From Micromonospora avicenniae (GTDB taxonomy: Bacteria > Actinomycetota > Actinomycetes > Mycobacteriales > Micromonosporaceae), in the NCBI RefSeq assembly GCF_900156065.1, contig NZ_FTNF01000029.1:1-64000 (forward strand): a stretch of DNA of 64,000 nt, written 5' to 3'. The translations under genes were made by a program, and so were the position numbers. This document shows, piece by piece, positions 16,830-25,550 of this stretch. The notes under the pieces are model-generated. The model was not told where the DNA came from, did no database searches, and saw only the letters and a program-made list of their open reading frames with translations. How positions within the stretch are numbered: the first letter of the stretch is position 1; each line of letters starts with the position of its first letter.

Positions 16830-17144
16830 TCAGGCGACGGGTGGTGCCTCTTCGGCGCCACCCGTCGCCGCTATCGGGGACAGTTCCTCGCCGGCGGGAC
16901 TGCACGGCCCGGCATGCCCGTCGCGCCGCCGGCAGCGGACAGCCACGTCGAGCCGGGCGTCACACCAGATTCGGGTACGCAGGAACTGGCTGTCCTCCTC
17001 GCTGAGAGTGGTCTCGCCGAAGTCGATGGCCGTGACGTGGCTGAGCGAGTCGCGGAGCGCCGTCGCAAGGATTACGGCGCCGTCGAGACTGGTCAGCGTG
17101 GTGGGCAGGTGAATGATCCAGCGCGGCGCGGTCATCGGTGACAC
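16830..17144 (-). CDS. Hypothetical protein of the accessory segment
   Basis: A 104-residue soluble protein of no family I recognise, starting GTG at 17144 (or ATG three codons later). It contains HLPTTLTSLDGAVILATALRDSLSHVTAIDFGET, which could form a small alpha/beta unit, then a Cys/Arg-rich part (IWCDARLDVAVRCRRRDGHAG) and a low-complexity tail. Similar small proteins are often seen next to integrative-element regulators in actinomycetes (inference). Its last codons overlap the terminator hairpin of the convergent gene. Confidence 0.5.
   Translation of the reverse strand: MSPMTAPRWIIHLPTTLTSLDGAVILATALRDSLSHVTAIDFGETTLSEEDSQFLRTRIWCDARLDVAVRCRRRDGHAGPCSPAGEELSPIAATGGAEEAPPVA
16833..16869. 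terminator. Hairpin terminator between convergent genes
   Basis: GGCGACGGGTGGTGCC and GGCGCCACCCGTCGCC arms (one mismatch) with a TCTTC loop lie 12 bases after the FG-GAP gene stop. The hairpin also covers the end of the minus-strand gene and could serve both. Confidence 0.75.
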
Positions 17145-17595
17145 GAGCTCTTGGCCTTACTTGGCTGCCGGGGTCGGCCGTCAGCGTGGCAGTACATGGG
17201 GCCCTCCTCTGCTGGTCGATGTCGAAGTTCAAGTGCGGCACCGAGGCGGGCGGGGGCGGCAGGCACGGCCGCGCGTCCTTACCAGCCGGAGCCCGGCACC
17301 CGCCCCGGGCCTGTCTCGTCAGCCCCCGCGTCCCAAGGCCAGGCTGTCTCCGGCGATCGGCCTCGCGGTGCTTGCATGAGCAGGTTGGGGCGTCGGAGCA
17401 GCACGCCGTTCAGACGGGCTCGGGGAAGGCCGACTGGCGACGTCGGGCTGCTCCGACGAAGGTCCACCACAGTGCCTAGCTGGGGTGTTTCCTCTTCAAC
17501 GCACCTTAGCGGCATTGCTGGTAAAGTGAACGTTGCCCTTGAAGTTCTCCCAGCGCCCGTGATCAGATGTGTGGGCCTAGCTGGGAGTCCTTCGC
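17145..17595. other. Intergenic stretch with no gene seen
   Basis: These 451 bases separate the divergent genes at 16830-17144 and 17596-17841. Base composition drops towards the right. Apart from the GGGAG ribosome site before 17596 I see no gene, RNA or clear repeat. Confidence 0.5.
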
Positions 17596-17841
17596 ATGCC
17601 CGCACGACAGTTCGAACCGCACTACCGACGGATCATCGCCGACATCCGGGGCCGCATCGCTTCGGGCGAGTGGCCACCCGGCCACAAGCTGCCGTCAACC
17701 AAGGCGCTAGCCGAGATGTACGAGGTCGGCAGCGCAACGACGGTGCGCCAAGCCATCACGATCCTCATCGAGACCGGCGAGCTGTACGGCCACCAAGGGC
17801 TGGGGGTCTTCGTGGCAGAACGACCTCAGGGCCAACCGTAG
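17596..17841 (+). CDS. Minimal GntR-family winged-helix regulator
   Basis: An 81-residue protein that consists almost only of the GntR winged helix (HYRRIIADIRGRIASGEWPPGHKLPSTKALAEMY.., ..TTVRQAI..). It lacks the C-terminal ligand domain. Such mini-GntR proteins are common in conjugative or integrated elements of actinomycetes, where they act as copy or transfer repressors (family knowledge). GGGAG lies eight bases before ATG. It sits at the left end of the accessory segment, 90 bases from the end of the STAND gene, and is a candidate for an element regulator. Confidence 0.8.
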   Translation: MPARQFEPHYRRIIADIRGRIASGEWPPGHKLPSTKALAEMYEVGSATTVRQAITILIETGELYGHQGLGVFVAERPQGQP

Positions 17842-17931
17842 GCGGACTCGCTCACTGACCATGGAACCGCCTGGTCGAGGCAGGCAACAGTGACGTACGT
17901 TCCGAGCGACTGTCCCGCCCCGGCCCTATGC

Positions 17932-20721
17932 TCAATGCTTTCCTAGCGAGTCCCCCAGTCGGCGCCTTAGGCTTTCACAGTGCTGATTCCCGGGCTCCCG
18001 TTCCAGCCCCTCAACTACCCAATGGTTTGCCGCGTCAGCATCCTGATCGTACATGCACAGCCAGGCCAGTCTTGATAGGTCGGTTGCGTCTGCTTCGTCT
18101 GCCCTTACTTCCATCAGCCGCCGAAAACTTTGGATGATCAAGCGCCGCTCATCCGCGTTAAGGTCGATTTCCTTGCGAGACAGTAGACGGTTCAGCCGGG
18201 ACGCCGACTCACTTAGATCGCGATATGGCGGTCGTGCGATTTCAGCAAGCTGCAGGCGAGCGTGCATTTCTGCAACAGGATCACCAGACGTCCGATAGCG
18301 CTGAATAAGCCGCTTCCACGCTTCCTGATCTCCCGGACGCGCTTCAAGGTAGCGGTTTATCGCCGTAATCACCTTTTGGTTCGGATAGCCTAGGTCCTGA
18401 TAAAGGTCTGCAAGATTCAACCAAGCCGGAGGATATGAACTGGCGATATACTCAATTACCGCAAATTCCTGCGACAGATCGCCGATCTTACCCTCTCGGC
18501 TCGCTATCGCAAGAACCAGCCGATCGACCCTCGGCCCAAGACCTCGGGCGAGATCTATTGTCGAGGTCGCACCGAATCCTCGAATCAATTCAAGATCTGC
18601 CTCGATCGCAATTTTCAGAGGGCTTGTAACAAGCTTTTTTCTACCGAATAGCGCCGCCGCCAGTGGAACAGAAAGATAGTCGGCCTTCGTTGCTTCCTCG
18701 AACGTGGTCTCTACCAGAGAAAGCTGCTGGAGTTCCGTGAGCGCCCTCTCGATATCCAACCGCTCATTCCCTGGCCGAAGGAGCACTGCCTCAAGGCCAA
18801 TTCGGGGCACGAGAGAACGCCAGCTACAAAGAGTTAGGAATACACGTTGCCCTGCAGGGGATAGCGCCGCGAACGATCGATCGAATAGCGCATCCAGCAT
18901 GGCATCCTTGCCCGCAATAACCCGCTTCAACGAGGCCTTCTTGCCCATGCTGGCGACTTCACCTAACAGCACCTTCGCTATATACGGGTGTCCGTCCGAT
19001 TCTTCGAACAGGTCTTCCTTGAAGGAGCTGTCAATCAAATTCGAAATGTTCAAACGTGCACTAACCTCAGACACCAGCACCGAAAACTCGGACCGGGTCA
19101 TCCCTCCGACTTCAACTGGGTAGTCAGCTTTAAAGTCACGACTGCGAGTGGTGATAAGAACCTTATTCGGCAGTCTCACCGCATTACTCAGGTAGCTGTA
19201 AAGCTCCGCCTGTTCGCGAATCGTCTCGAAGTTGTCAAGAACGAACAGAAATGGCCCGTCCCCGTCCTCTCCCGAGAGGCAGTCCGTCAAATACTTCTGA
19301 GCTTCGGTCAGCTTCAGGGGCTTTTCCGGTACCATTAACTGTGCGAAGTCCTTGGCTACGTCTTCCGTCGATACGACGTCTGCTTTGACCACGCGGGGAC
19401 CTTCAGGCAACAGGTCTATATCTCTCGCACTGAACCAGATGATTGCAAAGAAGTTATTCTCGTCGGCCAAGCCATGAAGGACCTCCAAGGCTAACGAAGT
19501 TTTCCCCACCCCTCCTCGTCCATGGAGCGTGACAACCGGATGCCTACTGTCCCTCAAAAGGTCGGCGAGTTCACGCTCTAGCTCACCTCTCCTCACATAG
19601 GAGGAACGACGCGGCGGCATGTTCGAAAAGGAGTTCCCAATCACGTCAAGTTGCGGTCTCGCGGTTGTCTCACTGACGGGTTGCGCTTGCACGGGAAGGA
19701 CATACTTGCTTCCGTCCTCGGATCTCCGTTCGTCCGAAACGTACGACAACACTTCGAACGTAAGCTTCTGAAAATTGCCGTTGGGCAGGAAGAAATCAGT
19801 CAAATCGGGGTCGGTAAACAGTAGTCGTACCGGACGATACCCATTTTGGTAGATATAAGTACCGTCGCTCAGCCCGTGATTACTCTCTTTGGTTAGCTTT
19901 GAAAATGCGCTTCTGTCTCCACCGAACCCACTCACCCGGTATTTTCCTGATAAATTTCGGCGAACGTAGGCCCAAGACCGCGAAAAGGCCGGCGCGGAGC
20001 CAATGATCAGCATCAAAGATGCTTCCAACTTGGGGCATACCTTAGATAGCGTGCTGGCCCTGGGGGCTCCGTGGCCTCTGGTTCTGTTTCTCAGCCATAC
20101 GAACTGGCGAACCCACTGCCGGAACGTAATCTTCTGGCGGCTCGACTCCGTAACGGTTGAGTCGACGCATCGGCATGCCTCATTGAGTAGATTCACGGCG
20201 TCGCGCTGCCAGCCATACTCGGATGGCCCAAGCTGAACACTGAGAGCGCGTTGTGAATCCCGAGCGGCCGGCACAAGCAGCTGACTGGCGGGCCCCGTTA
20301 GGGCTTCGTCCAACACGTCCGCCCATTCGCCGATACTATTGGCGCGCACTAAACGATATTCAAGGGAGTATCTGTGCTGCTGGCGATCGTCTTGCAGGGC
20401 AGCTAGAAGTTCTAGCGTCAAGAGTTTTATTAGGGACTCGCCGACATACAGTAGATCGAAAAAGTAGGAGGTGTCGGAGTCTTCCTTCGCTCTGTTCGCC
20501 CGTTCGAGCATCCTGGCAATAGGCAGAAACTCTGTAGTCAACTGCATACCTCCACTCGCTGCAGCAAGGGCACCAGCGGTCTTGCCCTCGAAGGGGATTA
20601 CCTGGTCCGGGTGCCCGTTCGCTCCAGCAAGCGCCGTCATTGGCATGCCGGCGGCACCCGCACCGCGATCACCGCGACTCCCGCGGCCACAGATGGCCGG
20701 AACTCTCCACCCAACGAGCAT
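17932..20721 (-). CDS. STAND NTPase with N-terminal HEPN-like domain, NB-ARC and TPR tail (predicted defence protein)
   Basis: A 929-residue protein. Its N-terminal helical region (about 60-250) ends in LRNRTRGHG, where R211-N212-x4-H217 fits the RxxxxxH catalytic motif of HEPN RNases. A beta-rich linker domain follows (about 260-360). Next is an NB-ARC/STAND ATPase with Walker A GRGGVGKTS (401-409), Walker B FLFVLD (491-496), sensor TTR (524-526) and GHP (577-579), then a winged-helix part. A TPR-like tail covers about 760-929. The start is ATG 20721, with GGGGAGGTGA five bases upstream; a longer frame runs to 20793. GC is near 50% in sampled lines, far below the neighbours, which suggests horizontal transfer. 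The STAND core would sense an invader and release the predicted RNase. Confidence 0.75.
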   Translation of the reverse strand: MLVGWRVPAICGRGSRGDRGAGAAGMPMTALAGANGHPDQVIPFEGKTAGALAAASGGMQLTTEFLPIARMLERANRAKEDSDTSYFFDLLYVGESLIKLLTLELLAALQDDRQQHRYSLEYRLVRANSIGEWADVLDEALTGPASQLLVPAARDSQRALSVQLGPSEYGWQRDAVNLLNEACRCVDSTVTESSRQKITFRQWVRQFVWLRNRTRGHGAPRASTLSKVCPKLEASLMLIIGSAPAFSRSWAYVRRNLSGKYRVSGFGGDRSAFSKLTKESNHGLSDGTYIYQNGYRPVRLLFTDPDLTDFFLPNGNFQKLTFEVLSYVSDERRSEDGSKYVLPVQAQPVSETTARPQLDVIGNSFSNMPPRRSSYVRRGELERELADLLRDSRHPVVTLHGRGGVGKTSLALEVLHGLADENNFFAIIWFSARDIDLLPEGPRVVKADVVSTEDVAKDFAQLMVPEKPLKLTEAQKYLTDCLSGEDGDGPFLFVLDNFETIREQAELYSYLSNAVRLPNKVLITTRSRDFKADYPVEVGGMTRSEFSVLVSEVSARLNISNLIDSSFKEDLFEESDGHPYIAKVLLGEVASMGKKASLKRVIAGKDAMLDALFDRSFAALSPAGQRVFLTLCSWRSLVPRIGLEAVLLRPGNERLDIERALTELQQLSLVETTFEEATKADYLSVPLAAALFGRKKLVTSPLKIAIEADLELIRGFGATSTIDLARGLGPRVDRLVLAIASREGKIGDLSQEFAVIEYIASSYPPAWLNLADLYQDLGYPNQKVITAINRYLEARPGDQEAWKRLIQRYRTSGDPVAEMHARLQLAEIARPPYRDLSESASRLNRLLSRKEIDLNADERRLIIQSFRRLMEVRADEADATDLSRLAWLCMYDQDADAANHWVVEGLEREPGNQHCESLRRRLGDSLGKH

Positions 20722-21059
20722 CGCCCTCACCTCCCCACAAGGCGTGTCGGCGAGGTTACCCGGAGATGTCCCGCCGGCGCGGTCCCGCTCCAATCCCCCG
20801 TTCGGCTCAGGCGATCCGGCCTATATGCGCTGTCAATCACCCGCCAAGTGGATGTTGCCTCCCACCATCCAACTCTTGCCATCGGCGTTTTCCCAGGTAG
20901 CGGCCCTAGCGCCGCGTCACTTCGCGCGTCGGCCTGTACGGCATTCGAAGCGTGACCGAGGGGAGCATGCTCGCGCTTGCGCTGCCAAATGTGTCATCCG
21001 CTGGGAACTTGAGTGAAGGTCGGGCAGCAAGCCAGGCTCGAGACGGTTAGGTTGCTCGG
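20722..21059. other. Divergent promoter region between the STAND and helicase genes
   Basis: These 338 bases separate two large divergent genes. They contain the ribosome site of the STAND gene (GGGGAGGTGA on the minus strand, 20727-20736) and a TAGGTT -10-like box six bases before ATG 21060. I see no further gene. A shared control region is likely. Confidence 0.5.
21048..21053 (+). promoter_or_regulatory. -10-like box of a leaderless transcript for the helicase gene
   Basis: TAGGTT lies six bases before ATG 21060, and no Shine-Dalgarno sequence is visible. Confidence 0.4.
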
Positions 21060-24000
21060 ATGACGGATGTTGGGCGGGGCGTCTACGAACACCTCATAAC
21101 CCGCGAGTTGGCCGACCGTCTGCAGCATGTCGATCCCATCCTGGTCAAACGGGACAAGCTCGACCCCGCCGACGCGCACCATACTCTTGCCCGCCACATC
21201 GCCGGCCTAGCCGCCCGCGCCCTGCGAGCTGTCGCCAGCGGAGATGACAAGCTCCAACGTCAGGTCGATCTGGCCAATCGCATCGCCGACACCATTGCCA
21301 CATTCAGCCCGCAAGCGGCAACCGGACAAGACCAGGTGAGCGACGCTAAACACTTGCTGCACGCCATCGCCGCACCGCCCACCGCGCCCGCGCAGCCTGT
21401 CTTCCCGCCACGCCCCACCACGTCGCTCTCCACCGGAGCGCTTTTAGTAAACGGCAAGCACCAGCCGCGGATTGGGCATGAGGTCACCTACGAAATGGCC
21501 TCGGCCGACTCTGTCGACCTGCTCTGCGCGTTCATTAAGTGGTACGGCCTGCGCCTCATCGAGCCGGCTATCCGCGACCTGATCGCCCGCGGCGGCCGCC
21601 TCCGGGTGATCACGACCACCTACATGGGCGCTACCGACCAGCGGGCCCTGGAGCGGCTTGCTGAACTGGGTGCTGACATCAAGATCTCCTACGAGACCAG
21701 GACCACCCGCCTGCACGCCAAGGCGTGGCTGTTCCGCCGCAACAACGGCATGACCACGGCGTACGTCGGCTCATCGAACCTGTCCAAGTCAGCGCTGGTC
21801 GACGGGGTGGAGTGGAACGTACGGATCTCGAACGTCGAGCAACCGCACGTCATCGACACGTTCGAGGCTACCTTCGAGGACTACTGGAACGACCCGGCGT
21901 TCGAGGCGTACGACCCGACGCAGGACGGCGAGCGGCTCGGTCACGCGCTACGGGGCGAACGCGGCGAGGAGGCGCCAACCGAGATCGCGAACCTGGACGT
22001 CCGGCCGTACCCGTACCAAGGGGAGGTCCTCGCCGACCTGGATGCGGAGCGGCAGGTCCACGGACGCTGGCGCAACCTTGTGGTGATGGCTACAGGCACC
22101 GGCAAGACGGTGGTCGCCGCGTTGGACTACCGCCGGTTGGCTCGCAACAAGACCGTCGACTCGCTGCTGTTCGTCGCCCACCAGGAGCAGATCCTGCGGC
22201 AGAGCCGATCGACGTTCCGGCAGGTGATGGGAGACGGCAGCTTCGGCGAAACGATGGTCGGCGGAGACAAACCGAAGCAGTGGCGGCACGTGTTCGCCTC
22301 GATCCAGTCACTGCGTCGGCAGGAGATTGACCCCGAGCGGTTCGACATGGTGATCGTGGACGAGTTCCACCACGCCGAGGCGCCGACGTACGCGCGGTTG
22401 TTGGAGCGGTTGAAGCCTCGCGTACTCCTGGGGCTGACCGCGACCCCCGACCGAGCTGACGGCGGCGACGTGCGGCGGTGGTTCGACGGGCACACGGCCG
22501 TGGAGCTGCACCTACGGGAGGCGCTGGACCGGCAGTTGTTGGCGCCGTTCCACTACTTCGGGCTGCACGACGACGTGGACCTGTCGCAGCTGCGCTGGAA
22601 GCGCGGACAGGGCTACGACCCGACGGAGCTAGACAGCCTCTACACCGGCAACCAGGCACGGGCTCGGATGGTGCTGCGGGCCGCCCGGGACCTCGTCGAT
22701 CTGGCGCGGATGCGGGCGCTCGGGTTCTGCGTGAGCATCGGGCATGCCGAGTTCATGGCGGACTGGTTCACCCAGCAGGGCTTACCGTCCGCGGCGGTGA
22801 CTTCGAAGGTCGACAGCACGGGCCGGCAGGCGCTGATTCGCGACTTCAAGGCCGGCAAGCTGCGGGTGCTCTTCACCGTGGACCTGTTCAACGAGGGTGT
22901 CGACCTGCCGATGGTCGACACGATCCTGATGCTGCGGCCCACCGAGAGCGCGACGATCTTCCTTCAGCAGCTCGGCCGTGGTCTGCGCCTGGACGACGAC
23001 AAGCCCTGCCTGACGGTGCTCGACTTCATCGGCGGGCAGCACGCCAACTTCCGGTTCGACCTGCGCTGGCGGGCGCTAACTGGGGTCAGGCGCCGAGAGG
23101 TGTACGACACAGTCGAGCAGGACTTCCCGTCGTTGCCGAGCGGGTGCCACGTCGAGCTGGACAGGGTGGCGAAGGAGGTCGTGCTCCGCAATCTGGAGAA
23201 GGCGGTCCCATCATCGAAGAACAGCATGGTTGCCGAGCTGCGCCAGCTCGGCGACGTGACCCTCGCGGACTTCCTGCGGGACTCCGGCCTGGAGATTGAG
23301 GACTTGTACCGGTCGGCGACGCTCGGCGGGTGGACCGGGCTGCGGCGGCTCGCCCGGGTGGACACGTCCGTGCCGGGGCCGGACGACCGGGAACTGGGGC
23401 GGGCGATCGGCCGGATGCTGCACACCGACGACCCGGAGCGGCTGGCGCTGTGGGATCAGGTGGCGACGGGCGGACCGCTGACCGGCGGGCGGCTGCTGGA
23501 CATGTTGCATTTCAGCCTGTGGGGGCCGAACGCGCCGCTGTCGGAGCGGGACGCGCGGTTGGCTCGACTCTGGGCGGAGCCGGCGCGCTGCGCCGAGCTG
23601 CGCCAGGTCGCCGAGGTGCTGCGGGATCGGATTCACCGGGTCACCGAGCCGGTCGGGCCGGGCGGGGTGCCGCTGCGGGTGCACGCCCGGTACAGCCGCA
23701 ACGAGGCGTGCGCGGCCTTCGGGATGCCGAACCCGGGGTCGCTGCGGGAAGGCGTGAAGTGGCTGCCGGAGGAGCAGGCGGATCTGTTCTTCGTCACGCT
23801 GGTCAAGTCGGAGCAGCACTACTCCCCCACGACGATGTACGCCGACCGAGCCATCACCGAGACGCTCTTTCAATGGGAGTCGCAGAGCACCACGTCGTCG
23901 GCGTCGGCGACAGGGCAGCGGTACATCAACCACGCTTCGCAGGGGTCGACCGTGCACTTGTTCGTGCGGGAAACCAAGGTCGCAGAGGGTGCGCTGGGGG

Positions 24001-24134
24001 TTCCGGCGTACCTGTACGCCGGACCAATGACGTACCGGCGGCACAGCGGGGATCGGCCCATGCGCATCCAGTGGGAGCTGGTACGTCCGTTCCCCGCTGA
24101 CCTCTATGCCGCGGCCCGAGCTATCGCCGCGTGA
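21060..24134 (+). CDS. PLD-nuclease/SF2-helicase/DUF3427 protein (predicted restriction-type defence)
   Basis: A 1024-residue protein. An N-terminal phospholipase-D-type nuclease domain (about 120-275) has the HAK of an HKD motif at 219-221 and GSSNLS at 237-242. The superfamily 2 helicase core has Walker A ATGTGKT (344-350), DEFH box (434-437), LTATPDR, and motif VI LGRGLR. The C-terminal ~300 residues match DUF3427, which accompanies such helicases (family knowledge). One chain thus carries a DNA-cutting domain and a DNA translocase, as in type I/III-like restriction. It is divergent from the HEPN-STAND gene across 338 bases and may form one defence locus with it. No methyltransferase partner is adjacent. 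Confidence 0.82.
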   Translation: MTDVGRGVYEHLITRELADRLQHVDPILVKRDKLDPADAHHTLARHIAGLAARALRAVASGDDKLQRQVDLANRIADTIATFSPQAATGQDQVSDAKHLLHAIAAPPTAPAQPVFPPRPTTSLSTGALLVNGKHQPRIGHEVTYEMASADSVDLLCAFIKWYGLRLIEPAIRDLIARGGRLRVITTTYMGATDQRALERLAELGADIKISYETRTTRLHAKAWLFRRNNGMTTAYVGSSNLSKSALVDGVEWNVRISNVEQPHVIDTFEATFEDYWNDPAFEAYDPTQDGERLGHALRGERGEEAPTEIANLDVRPYPYQGEVLADLDAERQVHGRWRNLVVMATGTGKTVVAALDYRRLARNKTVDSLLFVAHQEQILRQSRSTFRQVMGDGSFGETMVGGDKPKQWRHVFASIQSLRRQEIDPERFDMVIVDEFHHAEAPTYARLLERLKPRVLLGLTATPDRADGGDVRRWFDGHTAVELHLREALDRQLLAPFHYFGLHDDVDLSQLRWKRGQGYDPTELDSLYTGNQARARMVLRAARDLVDLARMRALGFCVSIGHAEFMADWFTQQGLPSAAVTSKVDSTGRQALIRDFKAGKLRVLFTVDLFNEGVDLPMVDTILMLRPTESATIFLQQLGRGLRLDDDKPCLTVLDFIGGQHANFRFDLRWRALTGVRRREVYDTVEQDFPSLPSGCHVELDRVAKEVVLRNLEKAVPSSKNSMVAELRQLGDVTLADFLRDSGLEIEDLYRSATLGGWTGLRRLARVDTSVPGPDDRELGRAIGRMLHTDDPERLALWDQVATGGPLTGGRLLDMLHFSLWGPNAPLSERDARLARLWAEPARCAELRQVAEVLRDRIHRVTEPVGPGGVPLRVHARYSRNEACAAFGMPNPGSLREGVKWLPEEQADLFFVTLVKSEQHYSPTTMYADRAITETLFQWESQSTTSSASATGQRYINHASQGSTVHLFVRETKVAEGALGVPAYLYAGPMTYRRHSGDRPMRIQWELVRPFPADLYAAARAIAA

Positions 24135-24149
24135 CCAGCAGGACAATCG

Positions 24150-24986
24150 CTAGGAGCAACGACAGATGCCGAGGATCGAGGGGCGTACGCCGCACGATAG
24201 GCAAATGTCGGCGGGAGGCCGGGACGCCGCTCGCGGCGAAGGGCCGATGCCGCTTACCGCTGGGCGGCGGCCATTCCCTGACGACGAGACTCGACCCGTC
24301 GAGGCAGGTGTGGGGCTCATACCCAACGCCTTCCGCACGTCTGCCTCGTTGCAGATGGGCCAACCTCGACGCTGAAGGCGGCGCACCATTCCCGCCAAGC
24401 TCAAGTCGGGGTCGTGTGCGGCCAGATTGCGAGCGGTCCTGGTGAAGTCGCGCAGTCGCCGACCGACCATGACAGGGCGGTATTCACTGATTACGGGCTT
24501 TGCCCGGCCCGGCTGCTGGCTGCGGGCCTGGGTCGCCTTGCTGGGTGCACTGCGGCTCATCTGCGGCGTACTGGGGGTCGGATGACGCTTCAACGCCCGG
24601 TCGACGGCTGCCGTGTCGATGAAGGTCCAGCCGTTTTGCCGGAGCCGTTTCGCGATCCCCTTCGGGCCAATGTTCGGTATTTTCGCTCGAACGCTATGGG
24701 CGGCGTCCGCTATTGCGCGCTCCGAAGGGCGGGGGTGGGAACTGGTGGCCCGCTTCGCCTTCGCAGTCGCGCCCTTGGCGGACCGCCGCTGACCTACCGC
24801 GATTCTCGTCGTCGCGGCCGGCAGCGCGCTGGGGCGCTGAGCAGAGGACGACGAGACGGCTCGATCAAGCCATACGTCGGGAGTACGGTCAGGACGATCG
24901 TCGTTCTCCCAGTCGTACCCAGGCAGTTCCGAATCGCGGCCTTCAGCGTTGGCGTAGAAGTCGCCAATGCCCCGTCTTCCCACCAT
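24150..24986 (-). CDS. Unknown protein with duplicated helical unit and Cys4 tail
   Basis: A 278-residue basic protein, starting ATG 24986 after GGGGGTGG; a longer frame runs to 25031. Two related helical units are visible. One reads IGPKGIAKRLRQNGWTFID..VDRAL and the other LSLAGMVRRLQRRGWPICN..VRKAL. Each looks like a small helix-turn-helix-type module. The last residues CLSCGVRPSILGICRCS form a CxxC..CxC zinc-knuckle-like end seen in actinobacterial hypothetical proteins. The linkers are Ser/Pro/Arg-rich. It ends 15 bases from the end of the convergent helicase gene. DNA binding is a guess from charge and fold. Confidence 0.55.
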   Translation of the reverse strand: MVGRRGIGDFYANAEGRDSELPGYDWENDDRPDRTPDVWLDRAVSSSSAQRPSALPAATTRIAVGQRRSAKGATAKAKRATSSHPRPSERAIADAAHSVRAKIPNIGPKGIAKRLRQNGWTFIDTAAVDRALKRHPTPSTPQMSRSAPSKATQARSQQPGRAKPVISEYRPVMVGRRLRDFTRTARNLAAHDPDLSLAGMVRRLQRRGWPICNEADVRKALGMSPTPASTGRVSSSGNGRRPAVSGIGPSPRAASRPPADICLSCGVRPSILGICRCS

Positions 24987-25145
24987 CGCCACCCCCGAGA
25001 TCTGACGAGTCCACGTCGCACAACGACGCATCTGGGATGGTCAGATTGTTCGCCGACACTGCTGCGGTCAGAACCGACGAATAGTCAACAGTCCTGACCG
25101 AACGGCGGCTGGTAATCGCTGCATGAGCGGCGGCAGGCAGGGGCC

Positions 25146-25410
25146 TCAGATCGTGGTGTGCGAGGAAGCATCCACCACCGCCCGGCTGCTGGCGATCGCC
25201 AACTCCTCCTCGGTGAACAGCGTCCGGAACCGCGGCCGAATCACCACCGCCTCCGCAAGGTCCACCCGCCCCCCGCTCCCACAGCGCCGCGAACCCGTCC
25301 GACACCACCGGGTGGTGCAGCAACTGCCGGGCGGTCGCCAGTCCGCCCTTCTCGGTCACCATCCGCAGCAGCAGCGCCGCGTGATACTGCGCCTCGTCCC
25401 GAGCCGACTG
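25146..25410 (-). pseudogene. Frameshifted and truncated gene of an actinobacterial hypothetical family
   Basis: Reading minus, the frame ARDEAQYHAALLLRMV..GGLATARQLL..SDGFAALWERG runs to about 25275 and then loses sense. Dropping one base from the run of six C (25269-25274 on the plus strand) restores RVDLAEAVVIRP.., ..LFTEEELAIASSR.., to TGA at 25146. Both halves together match a common family that I recall as ..GGLxTAxxLL..SDGFxxLWExGRLDLTVExVVL.. The 5' part of the family is also missing. It is either a true pseudogene or a homopolymer sequencing error in an already truncated gene. Confidence 0.7.
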
Positions 25411-25550
25411 GTCGCGGCTTCCACGGTGGGGTGGGCACCGACGGCGGTATGGGGCCGGCCAGCGCAGGCCCGGACCGCGGACCCGTACAGCGCGGGCAGC
25501 CGGAGCGCTTAACAGCACACGAGAACCCGTAAGCGGGTGAATCCCTGCTA

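Noticed and set aside
14729..17005. A 758-codon frame overlapping the FnIII/FG-GAP gene
   Set aside because: It is an Arg/His/Pro-rich out-of-frame shadow. The true gene has a signal peptide, a ribosome site and repeated calcium-binding loops.
20722..20793. Longer N-terminus of the STAND protein (to 20793)
   Set aside because: The strong GGGGAGGTGA just before ATG 20721 decides for the shorter form. The extra 24 residues look like non-coding sequence.
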